A stretch of 20,803 nucleotides of DNA from a virus. A model generated the notes under the pieces. It did not search any database. It was not told where the DNA came from and saw nothing but the letters and a program-made list of their open reading frames with translations. The position numbers were made by a program, and so were the translations under genes. Shown here piece by piece: positions 6,830 through 14,800 of this stretch; the first letter of the stretch is position 1; each line of letters opens with the position of its first letter. Location of the stretch: positions 1 through 20,803 of IMG/VR virus record IMGVR_UViG_3300047476_000340, one strand, 5' to 3'.

Positions 6830-6990
6830 TACATCTTCACCATTTTACGAGCAATCTTCTTTGCTCCACCCTTCTTCATAGGCTTTGTCTTAATCTTGCC
6901 GTACTCCATCATGCGCTCTGCGCGTCCCTCAGACTTCTCATGCTTACGCTTTGCTGCTGGAGACTTATACTTCTCACTCTTAACTGACAT
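6829..6990 (-). CDS. Very basic 53-residue protein
   Basis: ATG at 6990 overlaps the stop of the upstream H/H/C/C-protein gene, and the TAA at 6831-6829 overlaps the next start, so the frame is bounded on both sides by TAATG junctions. The product starts MSVKSEKYKSPAAKRKHEKS and has 15 Lys and 4 Arg in 53 residues, with K-x-K and KK pairs throughout and few hydrophobic residues. That composition suits binding to nucleic acid or another polyanion. It has no recognised domain. The tight fit between its neighbours makes it a credible gene despite its small size. Confidence 0.7.
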   Translation of the reverse strand: MSVKSEKYKSPAAKRKHEKSEGRAERMMEYGKIKTKPMKKGGAKKIARKMVKM

Positions 6991-7307
6991 TAGACCAACC
7001 CCACTTCTTTTAGTTTGCTTGCTGTTTGCTTAGTTATCTTCTTTGCGCTAACACCTGCAGTATCTGCGCTGTATGGAGTTCCCATTGCTTCGCTTGCAGC
7101 AGTTGCTTCTCTGATTGCCTTCATTGAAGTTCCAGCAGGCTGTATGCCCTGTGCTCTGGCATGTTCATAGGCTTTTAGTTCATTGTCCCAAGCCTTATTG
7201 CTAACGTTCTTAGTTGACTTGGCATCTCCTGGGCTAAGTTGTAGCCCCATAATCTTGCATCCAAAGCAACCATCTACATCCTCTGGATGTGTCTCCCTAT
7301 GCTTCAT
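6990..7307 (-). CDS. Small protein with N-terminal H/H/C/C putative metal site
   Basis: This 105-residue protein begins MKHRETHPEDVDGCFGCKIM. His3, His7, Cys14 and Cys17 form an H-x3-H-x6-C-x2-C arrangement that could bind zinc. The next part, LQLSPGDAK, then AWDNELKAYEHARAQGIQP, resembles a small family I recall from actinobacterial phages. The C-terminus is Lys/Ala-rich (SAKKITKQTASKLKEVGLV). It starts inside an ATGA overlap with the 84-residue gene and ends in a TAATG overlap. Metal binding is inferred from the spacing of His and Cys; the biological role is unknown, and the gene's placement just after the capsid gene suggests a virion or assembly function. Confidence 0.75.
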   Translation of the reverse strand: MKHRETHPEDVDGCFGCKIMGLQLSPGDAKSTKNVSNKAWDNELKAYEHARAQGIQPAGTSMKAIREATAASEAMGTPYSADTAGVSAKKITKQTASKLKEVGLV

Positions 7308-7558
7308 TCCACCGTCCTTACTGTGTACCCTGCTGCCTCTAGGTCAGCCTTTTCCGCAGCATCCACCTCATAGGTGATGCCACCAAGGTAGAACTTGTCA
7401 GATGCCTTTACCTCGTCTTCTGAGGCATATCGGACCTCGAAGTACTCTCCGTCCATCTTTAGCACTGAAACGCCCTTAACGAGCCTGTAGCGGCTGAATA
7501 GACGCCCTTCTGCGAGGGGTCCTTCACTCACTGTTGGAGTTTCAAATAGGTAGGTCAT
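7304..7558 (-). CDS. Small beta-rich hypothetical protein after the capsid gene
   Basis: This is an 84-residue protein starting MTYLFETPTVSEGP. A start 18 codons further upstream is open (7612), but the ATG at 7558 has a GAAAGGG site about 7 bases upstream and the extra residues would run back through the hairpin, so 7558 is preferred. Alternating strands (RLFSRYRLVKGVSVLKM, GEYFEVRYASE, KFYLGGITYEVD) suggest a small beta fold, ending AAGYTVRTVE. It resembles short proteins found after capsid genes in other actinobacterial-type phages. It could be a capsid-decoration or head-completion protein; that is inference. Confidence 0.7.
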   Translation of the reverse strand: MTYLFETPTVSEGPLAEGRLFSRYRLVKGVSVLKMDGEYFEVRYASEDEVKASDKFYLGGITYEVDAAEKADLEAAGYTVRTVE

Positions 7559-7588
7559 AGTTGCCCTTTCAAGTAACCTTACTGATGA

Positions 7589-7608
7589 GGCCAGAGTTAC
7601 CCCTGGCC
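7589..7608 (-). terminator. Hairpin after the capsid gene (attenuator or mRNA-end candidate)
   Basis: On the minus strand GGCCAG is followed by an 8-base loop and CTGGCC, 13 bases after the capsid stop codon. The stem is a perfect 6 bp, extendable by a G-T pair. No U-run follows, so it is not a standard intrinsic terminator; it may stabilise the 3' end of capsid mRNA or attenuate read-through. The fold was found by eye and no energy was computed. Confidence 0.4.
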
Positions 7609-7620
7609 CCACCCGTCAAA

Positions 7621-8613
7621 TTACTTTGTAGATGTAATCTTAATAAGTGACTGTGGACGGTAGAGTCCCCAGTTGAGGATACCGTGCCAGCCGACTGGAC
7701 GGAAACGGTTCAACTTGTCTGAGATGTTACCAAATTCAATCTTTGGCTCCTTCCAGACAGCCTCAGCAAGTGCCTGAGCGCCAAGAACATATGAGTTATA
7801 TGTTGTAACGCCAGATGTTGTTGAAGTTGTAACGTTTGGTGTCTCAATGAAACGAACACCTTCCCATGAACCAAGTTCGCCAGCAAGAAGTGCTGATGCA
7901 TCCTGGTAGTCATGTGGTGTACGCCATGTGTTTGCACCTGTCTCAGTACGCAACTGGTGTGAAACTTCTGGGTGGATGTAAGCAACATAGAATGCGCCGA
8001 AACGCTCCATTACGCCCTTTGAGCGGAACTTTGTTGTTGCTTCGCGGATTGCCTCACCTGACATGCCTGAGTTAGCAGCAGTTGAGCCTGTTCCACCGTT
8101 GATGTTTACGCCATCGTAGCGTCCCTGAACAGCCTTAACACCAGATGTAACTGTGTTAGCAAGGAGGTTGGCAGTTGTATCGAGAACAGCGCGAACACCG
8201 TTGTCGAGTGTCTTTGCCATGTTGAATGCGACTGCGTTAGCAATCCATGGGTCAACATCAGCAAGAGACATAAGTCCCAACTTACGTGTAGGGATTACAA
8301 CGCGACCAAACTCATCTTCCTCAACGTTGACGTAAGATGTTGCTGGCATTGCAACTGCATCTGGGTCAACAGCCTCTGAGAGACGTGCTGATGCGATGTC
8401 AGTTTCTGCAATATCGTTGTGGAACTGGAAGCGAACAGATGAGCCATTGTGTGTAAGGCTTCCTGGCTTCTTGTCAACGATTGCACGGAATTGTGGCTGA
8501 AGACGAAGATTCTTCTCGACGAGTTTGTCGTATGCCATTGTAACAAGGTTGGTTGCCAAATAATTTGGCGCACCGTCGACGCCTAAACCGGCGCCTGTGA
8601 AAATATCTGCCAT
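7621..8613 (-). CDS. Major capsid protein, N4-gp56 family type
   Basis: This 330-residue protein shows the pattern of N4-gp56-like major capsid proteins. The N-terminus has YLATNLVTMAYDKLVEKN; about 55-75 a SSVRFQFHND strand; about 97-115 VNVEEDEFGRVVIPTRKLGL (the extended arm region); then FGAFYVAYIHPEVSHQLR, a YQDASALLAGELGSWEGVRFIETP segment, and the C-terminal LNWGLYRPQSLIKI. Capsomers of this HK97-fold family form the icosahedral shell. It follows a scaffold-like gene in the classic order, with AAAGGA about 10 bases before the start. No long N-terminal delta-domain is visible in the protein, so any scaffolding seems to be supplied by the separate upstream gene. Identity is confident. Confidence 0.9.
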   Translation of the reverse strand: MADIFTGAGLGVDGAPNYLATNLVTMAYDKLVEKNLRLQPQFRAIVDKKPGSLTHNGSSVRFQFHNDIAETDIASARLSEAVDPDAVAMPATSYVNVEEDEFGRVVIPTRKLGLMSLADVDPWIANAVAFNMAKTLDNGVRAVLDTTANLLANTVTSGVKAVQGRYDGVNINGGTGSTAANSGMSGEAIREATTKFRSKGVMERFGAFYVAYIHPEVSHQLRTETGANTWRTPHDYQDASALLAGELGSWEGVRFIETPNVTTSTTSGVTTYNSYVLGAQALAEAVWKEPKIEFGNISDKLNRFRPVGWHGILNWGLYRPQSLIKITSTK

Positions 8614-8649
8614 GAGGCTGATATCCTTTCGTTAGAAGTTAAATGCGGA

Positions 8650-9135
8650 TTACTCACCGCGAATCATGGATAAGAAATCTTCGACAGAACCATCATGTTG
8701 CGCCATACGCGCCATCAAGTCATCTGCCGAAGCGGGTGAACCAGCACCTTCTAATGTTCTATCCATCTGACGAAGAGCATTTACATCTGAAGCATCAATC
8801 TGTTGCTTTTGTTCTAACTGAAGACCAAAGTCTTCTGCATTGTTAGAAAGCCATCCTTCGATTGCTTCTTCTGTTGGCTCAATGTCTGCTGGAATATACT
8901 TAGCGATACTCTGGCGTACACCCTTGGATGTCAAAACATCCTTAATTGCCCGTTCCTTCTGGCTCTTACTTAGTTCAGTAAGTTTTGATTCTGCTTCCAA
9001 TCGAGCCTTCTTCTCAGCCTTTAGTTGCTTTCGGAATTGCTTAATCAGTTCTGAATCGTTCATCTGTGAATAGTCGACCTGTACATCGTCGTCTTCATCT
9101 TCATCTGTCCAGAAGTTATCTCGGTTAGTGCTCAT
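8650..9135 (-). CDS. Scaffold-like capsid assembly protein
   Basis: This 161-residue protein is acidic at its N-terminus (DNFWTDEDEDDDVQVDYSQ). Residues about 28-62 form a heptad-like charged helix (SELIKQFRKQLKAEKKARLE and on), probably a coiled coil. The middle has KYIPADIEPTEEAIEGWLS, and the C-terminus is DDLMARMAQHDGSVEDFLSMIRGE. Size, charge, predicted helical character and position immediately before the capsid gene are those of phage scaffolding proteins, which nucleate and shape the procapsid and then leave or are degraded. The start has GGGAG nine bases upstream. The scaffold role is inferred from composition and place, as these proteins share little sequence. Confidence 0.8.
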   Translation of the reverse strand: MSTNRDNFWTDEDEDDDVQVDYSQMNDSELIKQFRKQLKAEKKARLEAESKLTELSKSQKERAIKDVLTSKGVRQSIAKYIPADIEPTEEAIEGWLSNNAEDFGLQLEQKQQIDASDVNALRQMDRTLEGAGSPASADDLMARMAQHDGSVEDFLSMIRGE

Positions 9136-9176
9136 GCACTTATCTCCCTTTTCTTGTTAGTTGGTTTCATACGCCT

Positions 9177-9200
9177 CAGTAACATCGGGGTGTGTTACTG
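9177..9200 (-). promoter_or_regulatory. Perfect 8-bp hairpin in the leader of the scaffold-capsid genes
   Basis: CAGTAACA and TGTTACTG flank an 8-base loop in the only sizeable gap (9136-9257) between large genes. No U-run follows, so intrinsic termination is unlikely; a processing or stabilising structure for the scaffold-capsid transcript, or a protein-binding operator, fits better. Two -10-like TATAAG and TATGAA elements lie nearby without convincing -35 partners. Nothing else is seen in this 122-base gap. Confidence 0.45.
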
Positions 9201-9257
9201 GCTCGTACTATCGGTCTTATACGCTGGATGGGGCCGACAGGTCCACCAGGATTCTAA

Positions 9258-10571
9258 TTAGAAGGACTGTCCCAATCCACCGCCAGAGTTAAGTCCATAT
9301 TGACTTACTCCTGACTGTCCTTGGAACGCTGCTTCTTCTTGCGCCTTAAGTCGCTTGCGACGCTCTGATTCCATCTTCATGAAGGATTCTTGTTCAAGTT
9401 CTGACTGGATAGTTGCTTTGTTAGCACTTGTCTCAGCAGACTTGTCATAGATACCAGCAAGTTTGACTGTTGGGTTCAGAGTTTCACTGACTGTCTGATA
9501 GGCAGTTGCTGCTAGTTGCTGAGCACCTTCTGGGCCGTAACCCTGTGCAATAAGTCCTGCAGCGAGTTTCTCTGTATTAGCCTTGTTGAAGGTAATACCA
9601 GAACCTGCACGGCGAACTGCTTCTGCAGCAATGCCAACAACTGCGGCATTCTGTGTGAGTGCTTCCTTGCCAATCTTAGGATTGAGGAAGAAATCTGTAA
9701 GTTGAGTAGCATCTGTGATGTACCCTGCCTTCTTAGCAGCCTCAATGTATGCTGGGTCTGCCTCAATTGAACGAAGACGAGCAAGGTTTGCACGTGCATC
9801 TAGGTCATCAACTGTTACGTTGTTCTTGGTGTATTCCTGCAGTGATTCCTTGCTCATGTACAATGCATTAAGGTTGTACTTAGTTACAACGCTCTTAGCG
9901 CCTTCTACGAAGTTGTAGAGTTCTGTGGCTGACTTAGGAGATGTAGCAGACTCATTGAGGTAGCCATATGCATCATAGAATGGGGAAGTTACCTTTGTTC
10001 CATCCTTGAGCGTGTACTCTTTGTTGTTAAGGTAAATCTCAACAGCGTTATCTACGTCACCATCTAGGTCATTGACCAACTTTGTGAGGAATGCTGTAGA
10101 TGACTCAATAATTGATGAGTTGTAGCCACGACCCTTAAGGGCTGCCTTCATAACTGCTACGTTAGTAGCGCTGTCAGCGCCTGCATTTGGGTCCTTGTAG
10201 TCTGGGTTAGCCACTGGTGTTCCATAGTAGAAGCCACCCTTGCCATCTGCAATCTTCTCACGGCGCATCTTTCCATCGCCAATGAGTTCAAATCCAGCAG
10301 ATGTACCAGCAGGTGTAAATGTTGTTGTGCCAGTTCCAGCACCGCCTGGTGTAGAACCACCAGTTTGTGTTGGGACAGGTGCTGGTGCTAGACCAAGAGC
10401 AGCGCGTTCTGCTGCTGTCAATGTCTGACCACCAGTGAGTTTTCTCAAAGCATCAGTGGTATTCACGGCAGGAGTAGCAGGAGCAGAATTAGTAACACGT
10501 GCTTTGTTTACTGCTGCATTAGCAGCCTTATTCTCGGCAGCCGTCATTCCTTCTTCTGGTGCTATTGCCAT
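9258..10571 (-). CDS. Helical virion protein, putative internal/ejection component
   Basis: This 437-residue protein has an Ala/Thr/Pro/Gly-rich, probably disordered first 100 residues (including TTDALRKLTGGQTLTAAERA), a mid-region of helices (about 140-300, with AVMKAALKGRGYNSS, LTKLVNDLDGDVDNAVEIYL, and LDARANLARLRSIEADPAYI), and a long helical C-terminus with ELEQESFMKMESERRKRLKAQ followed by a Gly/Ser/Gln-rich tail. The start overlaps the previous stop (TAATG). No catalytic motif or transmembrane segment is evident. Its company, a giant protein and a similarly sized helical protein, recalls the podovirus internal proteins that form the ejection channel. That role is inference; virion location is likely. 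Confidence 0.65.
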   Translation of the reverse strand: MAIAPEEGMTAAENKAANAAVNKARVTNSAPATPAVNTTDALRKLTGGQTLTAAERAALGLAPAPVPTQTGGSTPGGAGTGTTTFTPAGTSAGFELIGDGKMRREKIADGKGGFYYGTPVANPDYKDPNAGADSATNVAVMKAALKGRGYNSSIIESSTAFLTKLVNDLDGDVDNAVEIYLNNKEYTLKDGTKVTSPFYDAYGYLNESATSPKSATELYNFVEGAKSVVTKYNLNALYMSKESLQEYTKNNVTVDDLDARANLARLRSIEADPAYIEAAKKAGYITDATQLTDFFLNPKIGKEALTQNAAVVGIAAEAVRRAGSGITFNKANTEKLAAGLIAQGYGPEGAQQLAATAYQTVSETLNPTVKLAGIYDKSAETSANKATIQSELEQESFMKMESERRKRLKAQEEAAFQGQSGVSQYGLNSGGGLGQSF

Positions 10572-11878
10572 TATTTCAACCTATCCATAAGTGCCTGAGC
10601 AATGTTAATTGCTTCATTTTTCGCTTTAGCAGTCTTTCCGTAGCGTGGGTCTGCCTGCATAGCCTTCTGTATTTCGTAGTCGTTCATAAGACGGTATGAC
10701 TTATCAGGAGCCTGATAGTTAAGTGCCATCTTCAAAAATGAGTCATCTGCAGTTACTGGTGTCTCAAAGAACTGGGATGCTGCGTTGATGAGTGGCTCTA
10801 CATACTTGTTAGCATCTTCGCCAGCGCGTACATAATCAGCAATACCCATATACTTAGTCGCAGCAACTTCACGAATCTCAGCCTTCTTCTTGTCAAGAAT
10901 TGTCTTCGCTGTGTTTGCATCAGCGCTACCAATAACCTGCTGTAGGATAGGAGCAACTGTCTTCATATCTGGAGGAGTCTGATAGTTGTTCTTGTATGTA
11001 GCAGCGATATCATCGTAGATAGTCTTTGCTGCTCCACCAATCTGCTCTGGTGTTCCCAAGTCTGGGAACTGTCCTGAGAGGTATGTAGCCAAGAACTGTG
11101 ACTGTTCATCCTGGGTAAAGCCTTCACCAGGAGTCATGCTCTTAGTGTCGTTAGTAGCCTCATACTGGAGGATTCCCTCAGCATCACGCAACTGCTTACC
11201 TGTCTTAGGGTCAATAACCTTCTTGAAGGTAGTCTTAGTTGTAGTCGTAGTAGACTTAGTTTGACGCTGTAACTCAGCGTTGAATGCGTTACCAAACTTC
11301 TCGATAACTTCCTTTGTAGGATACATACCGTAAGCCTGGAAGTAGGCGTCATTTAGAGCCTGCTTAGAATCGCTGAAATCCTTCATCTGCAGAGCAGTTG
11401 AGATTTGCTTGTTGTACTTAGGTGTAGTATCAGGTTGCTTCTTAGCAGTGCCACCGCCAATACCACCAAGTTGTGATACTGTTTGGAGCCATGCAAGTGG
11501 GTCAGAACCGTTCTTGATGGCATCCTGTAGAGCCTTATCAAGGCCAGATGTATCTGCTGAATCATAGGTTCCTACTGGAACCTTACCCTTAGAGTATCCT
11601 GTAGAGCGTAGCAACTCCTGAACATATGTGCTCATAGAGCCTTTGCCAGTAGGCGAAGGAGTGTTGCTCCAGTTACCCATGATTGAAGCAAAGTACTTGC
11701 TCTTAAGAACTGGGTCCTGTGTCTGTACGAACTTGATATAGTTCTGTACGCCAGGGTTCTCAAGGCTTGACCATGGGTTAACTGGTGCTGCATATGCAGG
11801 ACTAGAAACAGGCGCAAATGAAGTAGCGGTGTTAGCCGCTCTCGCTGCATCAGCAGATGTGTATCGTGGTGTAGTCAT
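10571..11878 (-). CDS. Helical virion protein with N-terminal YTSADAAR motif
   Basis: This 435-residue protein starts MTTPRYTSADAARAAN. An alternative start eight codons earlier (11902) would lie inside the giant gene; the chosen ATG has GGAAGG about 6 bases upstream and begins right after the giant's stop codon. The first 55 residues are Ala/Pro-rich. The C-terminal half is helical, with TQDEQSQFLATYLSGQFPDL, DYVRAGEDANKYVEPLINAA, NDYEIQKAMQADPRYGKTAK and a last helix INIAQALMDRLK. The YxSADxAR motif at residues 6-13 recurs in the 183-residue protein. It sits between the giant and the 437-residue protein and probably works with them as an internal virion set. I do not recognise a named domain. 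Confidence 0.7.
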   Translation of the reverse strand: MTTPRYTSADAARAANTATSFAPVSSPAYAAPVNPWSSLENPGVQNYIKFVQTQDPVLKSKYFASIMGNWSNTPSPTGKGSMSTYVQELLRSTGYSKGKVPVGTYDSADTSGLDKALQDAIKNGSDPLAWLQTVSQLGGIGGGTAKKQPDTTPKYNKQISTALQMKDFSDSKQALNDAYFQAYGMYPTKEVIEKFGNAFNAELQRQTKSTTTTTKTTFKKVIDPKTGKQLRDAEGILQYEATNDTKSMTPGEGFTQDEQSQFLATYLSGQFPDLGTPEQIGGAAKTIYDDIAATYKNNYQTPPDMKTVAPILQQVIGSADANTAKTILDKKKAEIREVAATKYMGIADYVRAGEDANKYVEPLINAASQFFETPVTADDSFLKMALNYQAPDKSYRLMNDYEIQKAMQADPRYGKTAKAKNEAINIAQALMDRLK

Positions 11879-11879
11879 T

Positions 11880-14800
11880 TTAACCTTCCAACTGACTTGC
11901 AAATACTCCGTAGTACATACGTGAGAATGCAGGATTCTGTGCCATTAATGTTTCAGCAAGTGTGATAAGTTCATCTCTTGCCATAGTTGCGTATCCATTT
12001 GAGCCCTTAAGTGAGGCATAGTTAGATACGCCAATCTCGTTAAGGACACCCTGGAACTCAGTGAACTTCTCAAAGAACTGTGCTGTCTCTTCGTACACTG
12101 GTGATTGCTTGAGCGCTGGGTCTTGTAGTGCTTCCCCAATACGACCAATCTTCTCTGTACCAATGTTAGTTGTAATGAAGTCAGCAGGACGACCACCGAA
12201 GTTCTTATCGAGTTCGGCAATCTTTGACTGATACCAGAAGTCTGAGTATCCGCCAGCAATCTGCTCTTCTTCAATCTGGTCCTTGAGCATGGCATAAATC
12301 ATGCCTTCTGCCTCATTAGCCAACTCATTAGTGCTTAGAGCACGACGAGCACCAGTCTTTCTCTGCCAGTTGTTGTACTTCAATGAGAAGTTACCACCTG
12401 GAAAGAAGTAAGGAACTACGTCACCTGGGTTACGAGCAAACTTATCTGCAGCGCCAGGATTGTTGTTAAGGAAGTTCCAAGCATCGTCTGTACCACGTAC
12501 AGCAGATGTTGTGCCACCAAGAGCAATCATGAGGTTATTAGCACCAAACTGCTCTGCAAACTGCATAACAGACTTGCCGTAATCACCAGGGTTAGACTTA
12601 GAAATCTTATCCCATGCATCATAGAGCATTGTCATTGTCATGAACTGGACCTTGTTCTTTGGGTCCTTAATCTTCGCTACAACCTCATCTGATGGAGTTG
12701 CAGGAGAAATGCTCTGGAAGAATGCTGTAAGCAAACCTACTGACTTAGACATAGCACGTGCATCGTTGAATAGACGTGTACGTTCTGCATCGTTAGCAAA
12801 TGGGTTATCTCCATACTTGCCAGTAGATGCCAACTGTGCAGCCCAATCCTTGACACCACGCTCTACTGAGGCGGTATCTGCTGTGCCAAATGCAACCATC
12901 TTATTAAGCCAAGATGGAAACACGATGTCTCCAAGTTTCGTTGGCTGTCCAAAAGGTGTAACGATGTCACGAAGTACTTCGTATACAGGGCCAAACTTGG
13001 CATTAGAGCCAGTAACAGCAAACATAGCCTGTCCAGCAGGACCGATACCAGGAACCAGTGGGTTCACCTGACCAAATGCAAGGTTAAGTGACTGCACTGG
13101 CGCTGTAATCTGCATAGCAGATGCAGCATCGATATTCTTACCCGCAAGAGCACCAATCAAGTTACCAACAAGTGGCATCTTGAAGCGCTCTTCACCAGTT
13201 GCCTGGTCACGGTAGATAAATCCCTGGTTGTCATCATATGCCATACCAGCAACGTCATAGACTACGTTACTGCCCTCTTGTGTGGCAGCGCTGTAAGCCT
13301 TACCGAACTTGTATGCTGGTAGTGGGTTGCCCCAGAATAACTTATTCCATGTGGAAACTGTGTTAGCCTGTGCCTGTGCGAATGGTGCAACCAAACGCCA
13401 TGCATTAGCCCACTGACGCTGCTTTGCAGCATCGTAGAACAAGTCCTTGGTGTACTTAGAAGCCTCACGTGCAGACATCTGGTGGATAGTTTGCCACTTA
13501 GTTGTGGAGCCAGCACCGTACTCTGGGTTCTTAAGACGCTTCTTAAGTTCAGTTTCAATTACACGAAGTGTCGCATGCTTGCGACCTACAGTAATAACAC
13601 GTCCATTGACCTGCTTGCTGATTGGAGCAAGGTTCTGCTGAGCAGTACGCTGTACATACTTGAGGTCTTCTGTTGAAAGCATGCGAGCATACTTACCAAC
13701 ATGGTCCCAATAAGCCATTGTGTACTCAGGTCCAAAGTTCATCTTAGACTCAAGACGTGTTGCAAACTCAAAGAACTTATCTACAGCCTGTGTGATGGCC
13801 TTTGTGCCACCAACACCGCTTGTTACTTCACGTGCTGTAAGCACGCGTGAGTTAACTAGGTCTTCTGGCTTGAATACGTTCTTAAGTTGCGCTTCAAACT
13901 TCTTCTCAAGTGCTACAAGTTCGCGTGATGTCTTAGGGCCATCAAGCCATGGTGTAGAAATTGTGACAAGTTTGCCTGAGTCATCAGTAAATGATGCACG
14001 GCCATTGGCAATAATGTCAAGAACAACGTGTGAACGTGGACCTGTACCTGCTACAGAGCGAATCTGTGAGGCAAGTGTGTGCTCCTGTGCTTCATCAAAG
14101 AAGAATGTGTACACCTTATTGGCGTCAATGTTATCAGCAGCACCAGATAGTTCTGGGTTCTTGAGGAAAATCTGCTTGATAGATGGGTTCTTCTCAAAAG
14201 CACCAGTGACGTACTCACGAATAATGTTATCTGGCTTATCGTAGTTCTTGATAAGTCCATCTACAAATGCACGCTTTGTTGGTTCGTCTGCATTGTTGAT
14301 GACCAACTTAGCAATATCTGGGTTAAGTCTATCGCTAGCAAAGCGGTTCAGTGTAAATGCAAGACCCTTAAAGTAGTCGTCGCTCTCTGGACCAGTTACT
14401 CGGTAGTACTTAAAGATTTCAGAGTTCTTGTTAATGCGGTAGTCAGATACTGACTCAGAACGATGGTAGAAAGTCTGCGCTTCACGCCATGCCTCAAGGA
14501 ACTCACCCTCTGCCTCGTCTGACTTGAATGCAGTACCTGTGAGGTCTGTCTGATAGCGAGCAGAGCGAGCAGCCAACTTCTGTACAGCGTTACCGTTAGG
14601 GTTAGCCATTACCATTGCAGTAAACTGTAGTGGGTGGCTAAGAACGTTAGCGTGACCAGAGAGGAACTGACGCATCTGCATTTCTGCAATGTTACGTAGG
14701 ACATAAGAGACACGGAATACCAACTGTGCTGTACGCCATACATCGCCTGCTTCTTCTGCAAGAACCTTGGCAGCCTTAGCACCGTGGATAATCTTGTTCT

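Noticed and set aside
7589-7608. Standard intrinsic terminator after the capsid gene
   Set aside because: The stem is real but no U-run follows on the minus strand, so only an attenuating or stabilising role is proposed.
7304-7612. Longer 102-residue start for the protein after the capsid gene
   Set aside because: The extra N-terminal residues run back through the hairpin and lack a ribosome-binding site, whereas ATG 7558 has GAAAGGG at good spacing.
9136-9257. A tRNA or other structured RNA gene in the gap before the scaffold gene
   Set aside because: No T-loop or cloverleaf pattern is visible; the single clear structure is one 8-bp hairpin.
12640-13071. Plus-strand 143-codon frame
   Set aside because: It is antisense to the giant gene with no ribosome-binding site or family resemblance.
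13720-14244. Plus-strand open frame of 174 codons
   Set aside because: It lies wholly antisense to the well-supported giant virion gene, has no recognisable domain, and there is no other plus-strand gene in the window.
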